From: Oerskovia paurometabola
Lineage (GTDB): Bacteria; Actinomycetota; Actinomycetes; Actinomycetales; Cellulomonadaceae
Direction of reading: 5' to 3'
DNA length: 64,000 nucleotides
Assembly (NCBI RefSeq): GCF_016907365.1
Contig: NZ_JAFBBV010000001.1
Coordinates: 372,001 to 436,000, forward strand
Shown: one piece after another, positions 42,915-51,141 of the stretch
How the letters are laid out: the number at the start of each line of letters is the position of its first letter
How positions within the stretch are numbered: position 1 is the first letter of the stretch
Translations under genes and position numbers: made by a program
The notes under the pieces: generated by a model
Told to the model about the DNA's origin: nothing
Database searches by the model: none
What the model saw: the letters and a program-made list of their open reading frames with translations, nothing else

Positions 42915-45452
42915 ATGACCACAGCACTCCCGGCGACGCCCCCGCGCGCGCCCCGCTCGCGACGGCGGATCGCCGCGCTCCTGGCCGGGGTGGTGGGAGC
43001 GGGCGGCGCCGTCGTCGGGCTCCCGCTCGCCGTGGCCGGACCTGTCGCGGCCGCCGAGCAGGGCACGCTCGTGCCCGGCAGCGCGCCCTCGGAGGCGCTC
43101 GGCGCGGGCGGCGCCGTCGACTACACGGTGTACCTCCCGCCGGGCTACGACGAGGACGCCGAGCAGCGCTACCCGACCGTCTACCTGCTGCACGGGCGCG
43201 GCGACACGCAGGCCGCGTGGCAGCGCGTCGCGACCGACCTCGACGAGCTCATCGGCACCGAGGCGATCCAGCCCCTGGTCGTGGTCATGCCCGACGCGCC
43301 CTGGAACGACCGGGGGAACTGGTACACCGACTCGGCGTACGAGGGCGCTGACGGTGCTGGACCCGGCGGCGGTACTGGTGCCGGCTTCCAGGTCGAGACC
43401 GCGCTCACGCGCGACCTGGTCGGGCACGTCGACGCGACCTACCGGACCGTCGCCGACCGTGAGGCGCGCGCCGTCGGCGGCTACTCGATGGGAGGGGCGG
43501 GCGCGCTGCGCCTGACCCTCGCGCACCAGGACGAGTTCTCGGCGGGCATCGTGCTGAGCCCCGCGGTGTACGTCCCGCAGCCTCCCGCGGACTCCTCCGT
43601 CCGTGACCACGGGGGCTACGGCGTCGGGCACGAGCTGTTCTCGCCCGAGCGGTACACCGAGCTCTCGTACCCGGCGGCGCTCGCCGCGCTCGACCCGGCC
43701 CTGCCCGTGCACCTGTTCGTCGCGGTCGGCGACGACGAGTGGGCCAACCCCGACCCCGCCGAGGCCAGCCACGACATCGACTTCGAGTCCGCCCGGCTCT
43801 ACAACACCGCGCGCCGCGTGCCGGGAGTCACGGCCGAGCTGCGGGTCATGAACGGCGGCCACGACTGGGACGTCTGGCAGCCCGCGTTCCGCGAGGCGAT
43901 CGTCGACGTCTCCTCGCGCCTGCGCACCGAGCCCACCGTGCCGTGGGACGCCGAGCTGCTCGGCTCCGCGGGTGACGACCGTGCGGGCGGCATCCTCGCC
44001 ACGCCCGACGGCGGCACGACCGTCGCCCTCAACCTCGCCGGGGCGTGGGCCGGGTCGCAGCCCGCGGGCGGCCTCGACGTCGTGCTCGCGCGCCGCGACG
44101 CGGACGGGGCGACCCAGTGGCAGCACCAGATCGCGACGGCCGCCGACGAGCGCGCGTACGGCGTGGTCGCCGGGCGCTCCGGGACGACGCTGGTCGCCGG
44201 GTACACCAAGGGCGACCTCGACGGGAAGCACCCGGGCTCGTCGCGCGACGACGGGTTCGTCGCGGCCGTGACCGCCGCGGGTGAGCGCGCGTGGACGCTC
44301 CAGACGGGCGACCCCGCCGCGGCCGACCGCTTCTACGCCGTCTCGTCCGACGGCGCGGGCGGCGCGTACGTCGCCGGGTACACGAGCGGGACCGTCCCTG
44401 GCGGGACGAGCGCGGGCGACAAGGACGCGATCGTCGGGCGCGTGTCGGCGACCGGCGAGCTCCTGTGGTTGCGCCAGGTCGGCGGGCCGGGCGAGGACAA
44501 GGCGCTCGCCGTGGCCCCCGGGCCGGACGGGTCCGTGTACGTGGGCGGGGTCGCGGGGCAGGGCATGCCGGGCGCGCAGGGTGCCGGCGCCAACGACGGC
44601 TGGGTGGCGCGGTACGACGGCGCGGGCGAGCTCGTGTGGCTGCGCGGCGTCGCGACGTCGGCCAACGACCAGGTGAGCGGGCTCGTCGCGCGCGCCGACG
44701 GGTCGGTCGTCGCCGTGGGGCACACGCGCGGTGCGCTCGGCGGGGAGTCCGCGGGGGACAACGACGTGTTCGCGCGGGCGTTCGACGCGCGCGGCGAGGT
44801 CCTGTGGACGACGCAGACCGGCACGGCGACCGACGACCGCGGCGTGACCGGTGTCGCCGGGGCCGACGGCACGGTGCTCGTCGTGGGCACGACGTACGGT
44901 TCGCTGGGGACGCCCGTCGGCGGCGTGGACGTGTTCACGCTCGCGCTCGCGGCCGACGGCACGCCCGGGGCCGTGACCCAGCTCGGGACGCGTGAGCGCG
45001 ACGGGGCCGACGAGTGGGACGACGCGAACCTGTTCGCCGCGGCGGCTCCCGGGGCGGACGGCGTGTGGCTGAGCGGTCTGACGTTCGGGGCGCCGGCCGG
45101 TCTGGTGAACGCCGGGGCGGGGGATGTGTTCGTGACCCGGGTCGAGTTCGCGACCGGGCCGTCGGCGCCTTCGACCGAGGTCGTCGTCGAGGCGACGGCG
45201 CGCTGCGTCGGGGGCAGGGCGCAGGTCTCGGTGCGGGCTCTCAACGGCGGCGACCACCCCGTGGACGTCGCGGTGTCGACGCCGTTCGGGACCAAGAAGT
45301 TCACGGCGGTCGGGGCGGGGAAGAGCGCGCAGCAGACGTTCTCCGCCCGCGTGCCGGCGATCGAGGCGGGCGCGGCGACCGTGACGGTGCACGAGCCGGC
45401 AGGGCCGGTCGAGGTCCTCGCACCGTACGCGGCGACGGACTGCGGGGCCTGA
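42915..45452 (+). CDS. Secreted esterase fused to a beta-propeller (SBBP-type repeats)
   Basis: 845 residues, AAAGGAGAG ribosome site. Signal peptide to about residue 47 (Arg-rich start, AGPVAAAEQ). Residues 60-335: CE1-type alpha/beta hydrolase with nucleophile Ser191 in GGYSMGGAG, oxyanion loop VYLLHGRGDTQ and catalytic His316 in GGHDWDVW. Residues ~340-755: six to seven repeats of the pattern GxxDxFVARxDxxGExxWxxQxGxxxxDxxxxV, a propeller usually found on its own. The last 80 residues form a small beta domain with two Cys. Likely removes acetyl or feruloyl groups from polysaccharide, with the propeller aiding attachment. No sortase signal or membrane anchor is seen. Confidence 0.78.
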   Translation: MTTALPATPPRAPRSRRRIAALLAGVVGAGGAVVGLPLAVAGPVAAAEQGTLVPGSAPSEALGAGGAVDYTVYLPPGYDEDAEQRYPTVYLLHGRGDTQAAWQRVATDLDELIGTEAIQPLVVVMPDAPWNDRGNWYTDSAYEGADGAGPGGGTGAGFQVETALTRDLVGHVDATYRTVADREARAVGGYSMGGAGALRLTLAHQDEFSAGIVLSPAVYVPQPPADSSVRDHGGYGVGHELFSPERYTELSYPAALAALDPALPVHLFVAVGDDEWANPDPAEASHDIDFESARLYNTARRVPGVTAELRVMNGGHDWDVWQPAFREAIVDVSSRLRTEPTVPWDAELLGSAGDDRAGGILATPDGGTTVALNLAGAWAGSQPAGGLDVVLARRDADGATQWQHQIATAADERAYGVVAGRSGTTLVAGYTKGDLDGKHPGSSRDDGFVAAVTAAGERAWTLQTGDPAAADRFYAVSSDGAGGAYVAGYTSGTVPGGTSAGDKDAIVGRVSATGELLWLRQVGGPGEDKALAVAPGPDGSVYVGGVAGQGMPGAQGAGANDGWVARYDGAGELVWLRGVATSANDQVSGLVARADGSVVAVGHTRGALGGESAGDNDVFARAFDARGEVLWTTQTGTATDDRGVTGVAGADGTVLVVGTTYGSLGTPVGGVDVFTLALAADGTPGAVTQLGTRERDGADEWDDANLFAAAAPGADGVWLSGLTFGAPAGLVNAGAGDVFVTRVEFATGPSAPSTEVVVEATARCVGGRAQVSVRALNGGDHPVDVAVSTPFGTKKFTAVGAGKSAQQTFSARVPAIEAGAATVTVHEPAGPVEVLAPYAATDCGA

Positions 45453-45588
45453 CGCGGCGGGCCGTCCACACGCCTCGATCTCGGCAGGCTCTCCACAGGA
45501 GCGACCTCGTGTCACCCTGCGCCGCTGCCGCGGGCGACACAGTGGTCGGTGGGGCTCCGGTGGGCGCCGCTCGGCGGGGGACGGGGGT

Positions 45589-45634
45589 GTTGTTTCGAGA
45601 ATCACCAACAATCGTGGGTGATTCTCGAAACAAC
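45589..45634. repeat. Perfect 18-bp inverted repeat (REP-like hairpin)
   Basis: GTTGTTTCGAGAATCACC and its exact complement flank a 10-nt loop (45607-45616). Runs of five G and five C outside the arms extend it past one mismatch to about 24 bp. The AT-rich stem differs from its surroundings. It lies in the 290-nt gap between genes. It can terminate transcription in both directions or be a dispersed palindromic element. Confidence 0.75.
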
Positions 45635-45742
45635 CCCCCGCCCCCAGCGCAGCCAGCACCGCCTGTGTGCACGCGGGCTACCGGCGCCGAGAGGCAGGGC
45701 GTCCGGCACGGCGCACGAGGAACCGCACGAAGGGGGAAGTCC

Positions 45743-46390
45743 GTGGACTGGAGCCGACCGGTCTCGGCGGTCGTGCCCGGGCTCGAGGGCGCCGTCCTGC
45801 GGGGGCTCTGGGCGCGGCAGGACGACGAGCTGTCGGGAGCGCAGGTGCACCGGGTCGCGCACGCCGGTTCGTCGGAGGGCGTCCGCAAGGCGCTCGCCCG
45901 GCTCGTGCGGCAGGGGGTCGTGAACCGTCGGGGCGCGGGGGCCGGCGCGTGGTACCGGATCAACACCGATCATGTGTGCTGGCCGGCGATCGACGGCCTG
46001 TTCGAGGCGCTCCACCCGTGCCGTGAGCTGCGGCGACAGGTCGAGAACCTGCTGTGCGACGTCGTGCGGGACGACGAGGTCCGTGCGGAGATCGGCGTCG
46101 CGCTCGTCGGCTCGGCCGCGCGAGGGGACGGTGCCGCCGACGACGACCTCGACCTGCTCGTCGTCGTCCCGGCCTGCCTGGAAGGGTGGATCGCCGCGGA
46201 GCTGCTCGACCGGCTGCACCGCGACGTCCCGCGATGGACGGGGAACGACGCCGACGTCCACCTGGCGACGCCCCCACAGCTCGTCGCGTGGAGCCACGGC
46301 GCCGCCTGGCCGGTGCTCGAACGCTGGGCCCGTGACGCCGAACAGCTCAGGGGCCCACCGGTGCACGCGCACCTGCCGCTCGTCGTCTGA
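45743..46390 (+). CDS. Winged-helix fused nucleotidyltransferase (MNT-like)
   Basis: 215 residues, GTG start with GGGGGAAG. The N-terminal ~75 residues form a MarR-like winged helix (LSGAQVHRVAHAGSSEGVRKALARLVRQGVVNRRGAGAGAWYRI). The rest is a polymerase-beta-type nucleotidyltransferase with GSAARGDGAADDDLDLLVVV, whose spacing GS-x-G-x(5-7)-D-x-D is complete. Such fusions resemble MenT/MntA-type enzymes that AMPylate or otherwise modify a partner, but no HEPN partner is adjacent. Transcribed alone. Confidence 0.7.
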   Translation: MDWSRPVSAVVPGLEGAVLRGLWARQDDELSGAQVHRVAHAGSSEGVRKALARLVRQGVVNRRGAGAGAWYRINTDHVCWPAIDGLFEALHPCRELRRQVENLLCDVVRDDEVRAEIGVALVGSAARGDGAADDDLDLLVVVPACLEGWIAAELLDRLHRDVPRWTGNDADVHLATPPQLVAWSHGAAWPVLERWARDAEQLRGPPVHAHLPLVV

Positions 46391-46432
46391 CGTGCCCGCC
46401 CGGTGCCTCAGGACGCCCGACCTACCCAGGAC

Positions 46433-46483
46433 GCCCGACGGCGGAGCGCACCTCCCAGGAGAAGGTGCGCCCCGCCGTCGGGC
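46433..46483. terminator. Hairpin terminator behind the secreted chitinase
   Basis: Outer 12-bp stem GCCCGACGGCGG/CCGCCGTCGGGC, one mismatch, then an inner 8-bp stem GCGCACCT/AGGTGCGC and a 9-nt loop. It sits between convergent stops and shares its core with the hairpin behind the other chitinase. Confidence 0.8.
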
Positions 46484-46497
46484 CGGGAACGAACGGC

Positions 46498-47472
46498 TCA
46501 GCAGGTGAGGTTCGAGCCCGTCGTCGTGCCCAGGATCTGCGCGAAGCGCTGGAACGCCGCGATGCGGCTCTGCACCTGCGCAGGGTTGCCGCCGTTGCAC
46601 TCGAGCGTGCCGTTGATCGAGCGGATCGTCTCACCGAAGCCCGCGCCGCTGACGATGGCCTGGTGGCCCGACATGGTGCCCGGGCCCGACTGCGTGTTCC
46701 AGTACCAGAGGCCCGTCTTCCAGGCCACGGCCGGGTCGGTCTCGACCAGGTACGGGTTGTTCAGCAGGTCGATGCCCAGGGCGTCACCCGCAGCCTTGTA
46801 GTTGTAGTTCCACGAGAGCTGGATCGGCCCCTTGCCGTAGTACGCCGACTGACCCGCGGGGCAGCCGTAGGACTTGCTCGTGTCGCAGTAGTGCGAGTAG
46901 TTCGCGGTGTTGCTCTCCTTGATGTAGACCAGGCCACCCGTCTCGTGGTTGATGTTCGCGAGGAACGCCGCGGCCTCACGCTTGGCGACCTCGGTGCCGC
47001 CCGACGTGGCGAACTGCGGGTACGCGCTGAGCGCTGCGACGAGGCCCTGATAGGTGTAGAACGGGTTCCGGTTGGGGAACATCTGGTTGAACTGGGCCTC
47101 GCTCACCACGAAGCTGCCCGTGCTGCCGCCGGTGCTGCCGCCGGTCGTCCCGCCCGTGGTGCCACCGGTGGTGCCACCCGTGGTGCCGCCGGTCGAGCCG
47201 CAGGCGCCCTGGGAACGCCAGACGCCCCACTGGCCCGTGGTGCCCGGGGCCTCGCCCTGGGTCCACCACCCGGCCTTCCAGTTCTGGTTGTCCTTCGAGA
47301 CGACCGCGCCGCCCGTGTAGACCGCGGACGAGGACCACGCCGGAGCGCACACCTCGGCAGCGGCCGCGCGGGGCGCGGGTCCGGCGATCGACCACGCGAG
47401 GGCCGTCGTCAGGAGAAGAGCAAGGAGGGCCAGCACCGTCGCTGGTCGTCGGATCGTTCGTGCCGTGAGCAT
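46498..47472 (-). CDS. Secreted GH19 chitinase with CBM5/12 chitin-binding domain
   Basis: 324 residues, GAGAGG ribosome site. Signal peptide 1-39 (hydrophobic VLALLALLLTTALAWSIA, cleavage near AAAAE). Residues 42-91 are a CBM5/12 module with aromatic binding residues in NWKAGWWTQGEAP and two Cys. A Gly/Ser/Thr linker made of TGG repeats (92-120) follows, then the GH19 domain with catalytic Glu177 (NINHETGG) and Glu186. About 70 percent of positions look identical to the chitinase at 28753. Upstream, ACGTA-N8-TACGT (47541-47558) could be a control site. Degrades chitin outside the cell and may inhibit fungi. Confidence 0.9.
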   Translation of the reverse strand: MLTARTIRRPATVLALLALLLTTALAWSIAGPAPRAAAAEVCAPAWSSSAVYTGGAVVSKDNQNWKAGWWTQGEAPGTTGQWGVWRSQGACGSTGGTTGGTTGGTTGGTTGGSTGGSTGSFVVSEAQFNQMFPNRNPFYTYQGLVAALSAYPQFATSGGTEVAKREAAAFLANINHETGGLVYIKESNTANYSHYCDTSKSYGCPAGQSAYYGKGPIQLSWNYNYKAAGDALGIDLLNNPYLVETDPAVAWKTGLWYWNTQSGPGTMSGHQAIVSGAGFGETIRSINGTLECNGGNPAQVQSRIAAFQRFAQILGTTTGSNLTC

Positions 47473-47598
47473 GCACGTGCCTCTCGTCGATTACAGGGGA
47501 CGTCTGCGAGCCTGGCGGGCGGTCCGCGGAATGGTCAACGCACGTAGGGGGTACTACGTAGGCGGAGGCGTCCCTCCTCCGTGAGAGCATGACCGGCC

Positions 47599-48093
47599 AT
47601 GAGTACTTTCCTTGAGGTGGTCCAAGTCGTTGTCGGGGGCGCCACGGTCGTCGGACTGTGCTTCGCGGGGTGGGAAGTCCTCCGACTGGTGAAGGAAGGC
47701 AGAGAGCGTGCTCGCCGCGAAATCGCTGGCGTATCGGTGACGTGGGAAACGCTGGAAAGCCCCACAGGACCTGATTCGCGCGGCCGAGCGCGTTGGCGCT
47801 ACAAGTACGTGATCACCAACCCAGGCGGTATGCCCATCGACAACGTCGAGTGTTCCGTTGAGTTTCCCCTGGACGTACGTCGCGTCCGGTTTAACGGCGA
47901 GGTGGAGCCACCTTCGCGATCTATCACGTTGCAGCAACCAGTGATCGTTGGTGGAGGGCAACGTACCTGGACGAGGACGCTGGAGCTCGATTTTGCCGAG
48001 AGGGCGGGCCTCGGCAACGTTTCGGCACGCGTCACGTTTCGCGACATCGCACTTGAGCAACACACGAACGTCTGGCCCCGGATGGTGGGCTGA
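47599..48093 (+). CDS. Hypothetical single-pass membrane protein
   Basis: 164 residues. One N-terminal membrane helix (FLEVVQVVVGGATVVGLCFAGWEVL), a short charged helix (KEGRERARREI) and a C-terminal beta-sandwich-like domain (VSVTWETLES, WRYKYVITNPGGMPIDNVECSVEFP). Base composition is clearly less GC-rich than the flanking genes, which suggests recent transfer. No family recognised. Similar membrane-tethered beta domains occur near mobile islands. Confidence 0.55.
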   Translation: MSTFLEVVQVVVGGATVVGLCFAGWEVLRLVKEGRERARREIAGVSVTWETLESPTGPDSRGRARWRYKYVITNPGGMPIDNVECSVEFPLDVRRVRFNGEVEPPSRSITLQQPVIVGGGQRTWTRTLELDFAERAGLGNVSARVTFRDIALEQHTNVWPRMVG

Positions 48094-48147
48094 CGTCTGG
48101 CGGCAGCGGCAGGATCGCCGGAGTTGCACCGTCCGGACGTTTACCTG

Positions 48148-49188
48148 TCAGGCGGTGCGCCTGCCCCGCTGGGCAGTCGCGCGGGCGAGGTCGCCGAGGC
48201 CAGCCACATCCAGGCCCGGCCAGCCGTGGACCAGGTCGAGCCACTCGGCGGGGAGGCCCGTCGTCCCGTAGCGCGCGCCGAGGAGCGCACCCGCGATGGC
48301 GGCCACCGTGTCGGTGTCGCCCCCGATCCTGACCGCTGCCTGCAGCGCGCGCACGGTGTGCGGCGCATGCTCGGCCACGGTGCCCGACGACGCAGCCGAG
48401 CCGTCGCGCGCCAGGTGGGCTCCGCCGTCGGGCACGTGGGTGGAGGCGATCGCGTGCCACGCGGCCTGCAACGCCGTGACCGTGAAACCGTTCGCCCCGA
48501 GATCGGCGGTGGGGCGCTCCTGCTCGGCATCCGCGATCCACGCCTCCCACAGGGCGCGTCGATCCGGAGGCAGGAGGTCGAGGCCTGCGCGCACGTCGAG
48601 CCTCTCCTTGGCGACCGCGACCCGTACCGCCTCCGACCACAGCACGCAGGACTCGCCCGCGAGTGGGTCGGTGTGCGTGAGCTCGGCGACGGCGCGGGCT
48701 GAGCGGGCCGTCTCGTCGCGGTCGTCCAGGGCGACCACCCCGACGATCCCGGTGCGCATGAGCGCACCGTTGCCCGCTGTCCGGCCGGTGGAGGCGTGGA
48801 GGGCCTGGCTCGCCGCGCGCAACCTCGCGGCCGGTTGCCCGGGGAGGTGCGCCGCGTTCCTCAGGACGGCGGCGGTCTGCGTGCCGACGTCGGACGCGCC
48901 CCCGGTGAGCCACGCCTCGAAGGCTGCGGCGACGTCGTCGAGCGGGCCTTCGTTCGTCAGTCCGCGACCCTGTGCCGCGACGCGCGCGATGCACACCGCC
49001 ATCTGCGTGTCGTCGCTCCACTCACCGGGTGCGTAGGGGCCGAGCCCACCGCCGCGCATGACCGCGGCCTCGTCGGCGCGGGGCGGCGTCGCGAACTCGT
49101 ACGGGACGCCCAGGGCGTCGCCGCACGCCTGCACGACGAGGACGCCAGCGGCACGGTCGAGAAGGTCGGGGGCGAGGTGAATGGTCAC
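48148..49188 (-). CDS. ADP-ribosylglycohydrolase family protein
   Basis: 346 residues from the GTG at 49188; no Shine-Dalgarno, so possibly leaderless. All DraG/ARH motifs are present: GVLVVQACGDALGVPYEF, GEWSDDTQMAVCIARVA, GNGALMRTGIVG and RIGGDTDTVAAIAGALLGARYG. Closest in pattern to free-standing ARH proteins acting on ADP-ribosylated proteins or ADP-ribose derivatives. It is not in an operon with transport genes, unlike the pair at 35238-37807, and is divergent from the VOC gene. Confidence 0.83.
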   Translation of the reverse strand: MTIHLAPDLLDRAAGVLVVQACGDALGVPYEFATPPRADEAAVMRGGGLGPYAPGEWSDDTQMAVCIARVAAQGRGLTNEGPLDDVAAAFEAWLTGGASDVGTQTAAVLRNAAHLPGQPAARLRAASQALHASTGRTAGNGALMRTGIVGVVALDDRDETARSARAVAELTHTDPLAGESCVLWSEAVRVAVAKERLDVRAGLDLLPPDRRALWEAWIADAEQERPTADLGANGFTVTALQAAWHAIASTHVPDGGAHLARDGSAASSGTVAEHAPHTVRALQAAVRIGGDTDTVAAIAGALLGARYGTTGLPAEWLDLVHGWPGLDVAGLGDLARATAQRGRRTA

Positions 49189-49346
49189 GGGGAGAGCGTA
49201 GGGGGACGCTGGACCTCGGGGAGCAGCGGGGCCTGAGCGACGAGCGCGGTGTGCCCGCCGAGCAACCCTCCAGAGGTCCGTGTCGGCGGCGGCTGGGAAG
49301 GTGGGACTCGGGAGGCCCCGCACCGGGCGGGACCGGGAAGGTCGCC

Positions 49347-50186
49347 ATGAGCTCACCGACGCAGTCCCGTACGTACCCGCACGGGGTGCCGTGCTGGGTC
49401 GACACCGAGCAGCCCGACGTCGACGCCGCCACCGCGTTCTACGGCGCCCTGTTCGGGTGGACGTTCACCGACAAGATGCCGCCCGACGCACCGGGGCGCT
49501 ACGTCGTCGCCTCGCTCGACGGGCAGGACGTCGCGGCGATCGCCTCCCCACCCGACGGCGGTGACGCGCCACCCGAGTGGATCACCTACGTCGCGGTCGA
49601 CGACATCGGTGTGACAGCCGGGGCTGTCGCGGCCGACGGCGGCGTGCTGCTCTCCGGCCCTGAGGTCGTCGGCCCACCCGGACGGATGGCCTCGGTCCAG
49701 GACCCGCAGGGCGCACGGTTCCGCCTGTGGCAGGCGGGCACGCGCCTCGGGGCGCAGCGCGTCAACGAGCCGGGGACCTGGAACTTCAGCAACCTCCTCA
49801 CCCCGGACCCCGACCGCGCCCTCGACTTCTACGGTCCGCTGCTCGGGTGGGAGCTCGACCCCGAGCTCGGCGCCGGGATGTTCCGCGTCCCCGGCTACGG
49901 CGACCACCTCGCACGGACCGTGGACCCTGGCATCCACGAGCGGCAGGAGTTCGCACCCCCGGGTTTTGCCGACGTCGCCGCGGGCGTCGCGCGCGTGTCC
50001 GGGCCGGCGCGCTGGGACGTGGCGTTCTCCGTCGCCGACCGGGACGAGAGCGCGGCCGCGGCCGAGCGGGCCGGCGGGGTCGTGCTGTCGACGTCGGAGA
50101 ACGAATGGGTGCGCGAGGCCGTGGTGCGCGACCCGCAGGGAGCGGAGCTGACGCTGTCGCAGTTCGCGCCGCAGGAGTGGGGGTAG
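49347..50186 (+). CDS. Two-domain VOC-family protein
   Basis: 279 residues, ATG 49347 with GGGAAGG. Two VOC domains in tandem: PCWVDTEQPDVDAATAFYGALFGWTF ... SVQDPQGARFRLWQAG and WNFSNLLTPDPDRALDFYGPLLGWELD ... VVRDPQGAELTLSQFAP. This is the layout of actinobacterial glyoxalase-like hydroxylase proteins (e.g. CFP32). Substrate unknown. Convergent with the EcsC-family gene. Confidence 0.82.
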   Translation: MSSPTQSRTYPHGVPCWVDTEQPDVDAATAFYGALFGWTFTDKMPPDAPGRYVVASLDGQDVAAIASPPDGGDAPPEWITYVAVDDIGVTAGAVAADGGVLLSGPEVVGPPGRMASVQDPQGARFRLWQAGTRLGAQRVNEPGTWNFSNLLTPDPDRALDFYGPLLGWELDPELGAGMFRVPGYGDHLARTVDPGIHERQEFAPPGFADVAAGVARVSGPARWDVAFSVADRDESAAAAERAGGVVLSTSENEWVREAVVRDPQGAELTLSQFAPQEWG

Positions 50187-50213
50187 AAGCTCAGGCGGGT
50201 CCAGGAGGAAGGG

Positions 50214-51011
50214 TCACGCCACCCCGTCAGCCGTCTCGTCACGGCGACGCCTTCTTGGCTTCCGCTCCGGCATGTCGTCGATGTCGCGTGGGAACAACGA
50301 CTTCGCGGTGCGCGCGATGAGCTGTGTGAGCGTCGCGTCCACCGCTCCGCCGACGACACCACCAACGATGGGCAGCACCTTGGCGAGCGTGATCGCTGCC
50401 CGTTGCGTCCCGTACTTGGCGACGAGAAAGAAGCCCGCTTTCTTGTTGACCTGCCGGAGAACGCTCATGGGGATCGCCTTGATGGCCTCCATCGCGAACT
50501 GCTGCCCGACCTTGGCACCGAACGCACTGAGTACCTGCTGTGCGGTCGAGCCGGCAGACACGAGGGTGACCATCGTGAGGATGTGCGGATCGTGCAGGTC
50601 GTAGCCGCGTAGATAGGCGATCGCGCCGGCAAGGCGTGCATTGATGATCAGCGCACCAGCCATGTTGGCGGGGATCGTGACCGGCATGGCGACAAGTCCA
50701 CCCAGGCCGGTGACGAAGCCGTTCGCGCCTGCAGCCTGCGTCGACTCAATGACGAGTCGCTTGATGACGCGTTCGATCTCCTCGGTGTCCTCGTCCGGGT
50801 TTCTCTGCCTCTTCTTGCTCGGGTCGTACCGTTCCTTCTGGACCCGTGCCAGACGCGACTCCGCCCACTCGACGGATCCGGCCACGGGGCCCACTCCGTC
50901 GGCGACCACCGAGCCGACCAGCGCGGTCAGGCGCGCTGCGACCTTCTCGACCCGGGACTCGGTGGTGTCGTCGGAGTCGTTCGGGGCGTTCTCGGTTGCG
51001 GTCGCCGACAC
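50214..51011 (-). CDS. EcsC-family protein
   Basis: 265 residues from the GTG at 51011, chosen for the strong GGAGG 5-6 nt upstream; the same frame stays open further up through the degraded SIR2 gene. Residues ~80-240 match the EcsC family (IKRLVIESTQAAGANGFVTGLGGLVAMPVTIPANMAGALIINARLAGAIAYLRGYD, AKVLPIVGGVVGGAVDATLTQLIARTAKSLFP), with amphipathic/hydrophobic helices that likely attach to membranes. A basic tail RKPRRRRR ends it. EcsC proteins are common in defence and stress neighbourhoods; role unknown. Confidence 0.78.
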   Translation of the reverse strand: MSATATENAPNDSDDTTESRVEKVAARLTALVGSVVADGVGPVAGSVEWAESRLARVQKERYDPSKKRQRNPDEDTEEIERVIKRLVIESTQAAGANGFVTGLGGLVAMPVTIPANMAGALIINARLAGAIAYLRGYDLHDPHILTMVTLVSAGSTAQQVLSAFGAKVGQQFAMEAIKAIPMSVLRQVNKKAGFFLVAKYGTQRAAITLAKVLPIVGGVVGGAVDATLTQLIARTAKSLFPRDIDDMPERKPRRRRRDETADGVA

Positions 51012-51141
51012 GGTGCCTCCATGGTCGCTGGGTGAGTCTGCGAGCCTGAATGTACGGTTCTTTGGCACCTGGTAGGAGGGTCGAGCGGGTGAAATCGGCA
51101 CGCGTCGACGAAAGTCGAACGTCAAATGGTTCGAAGTCGCA

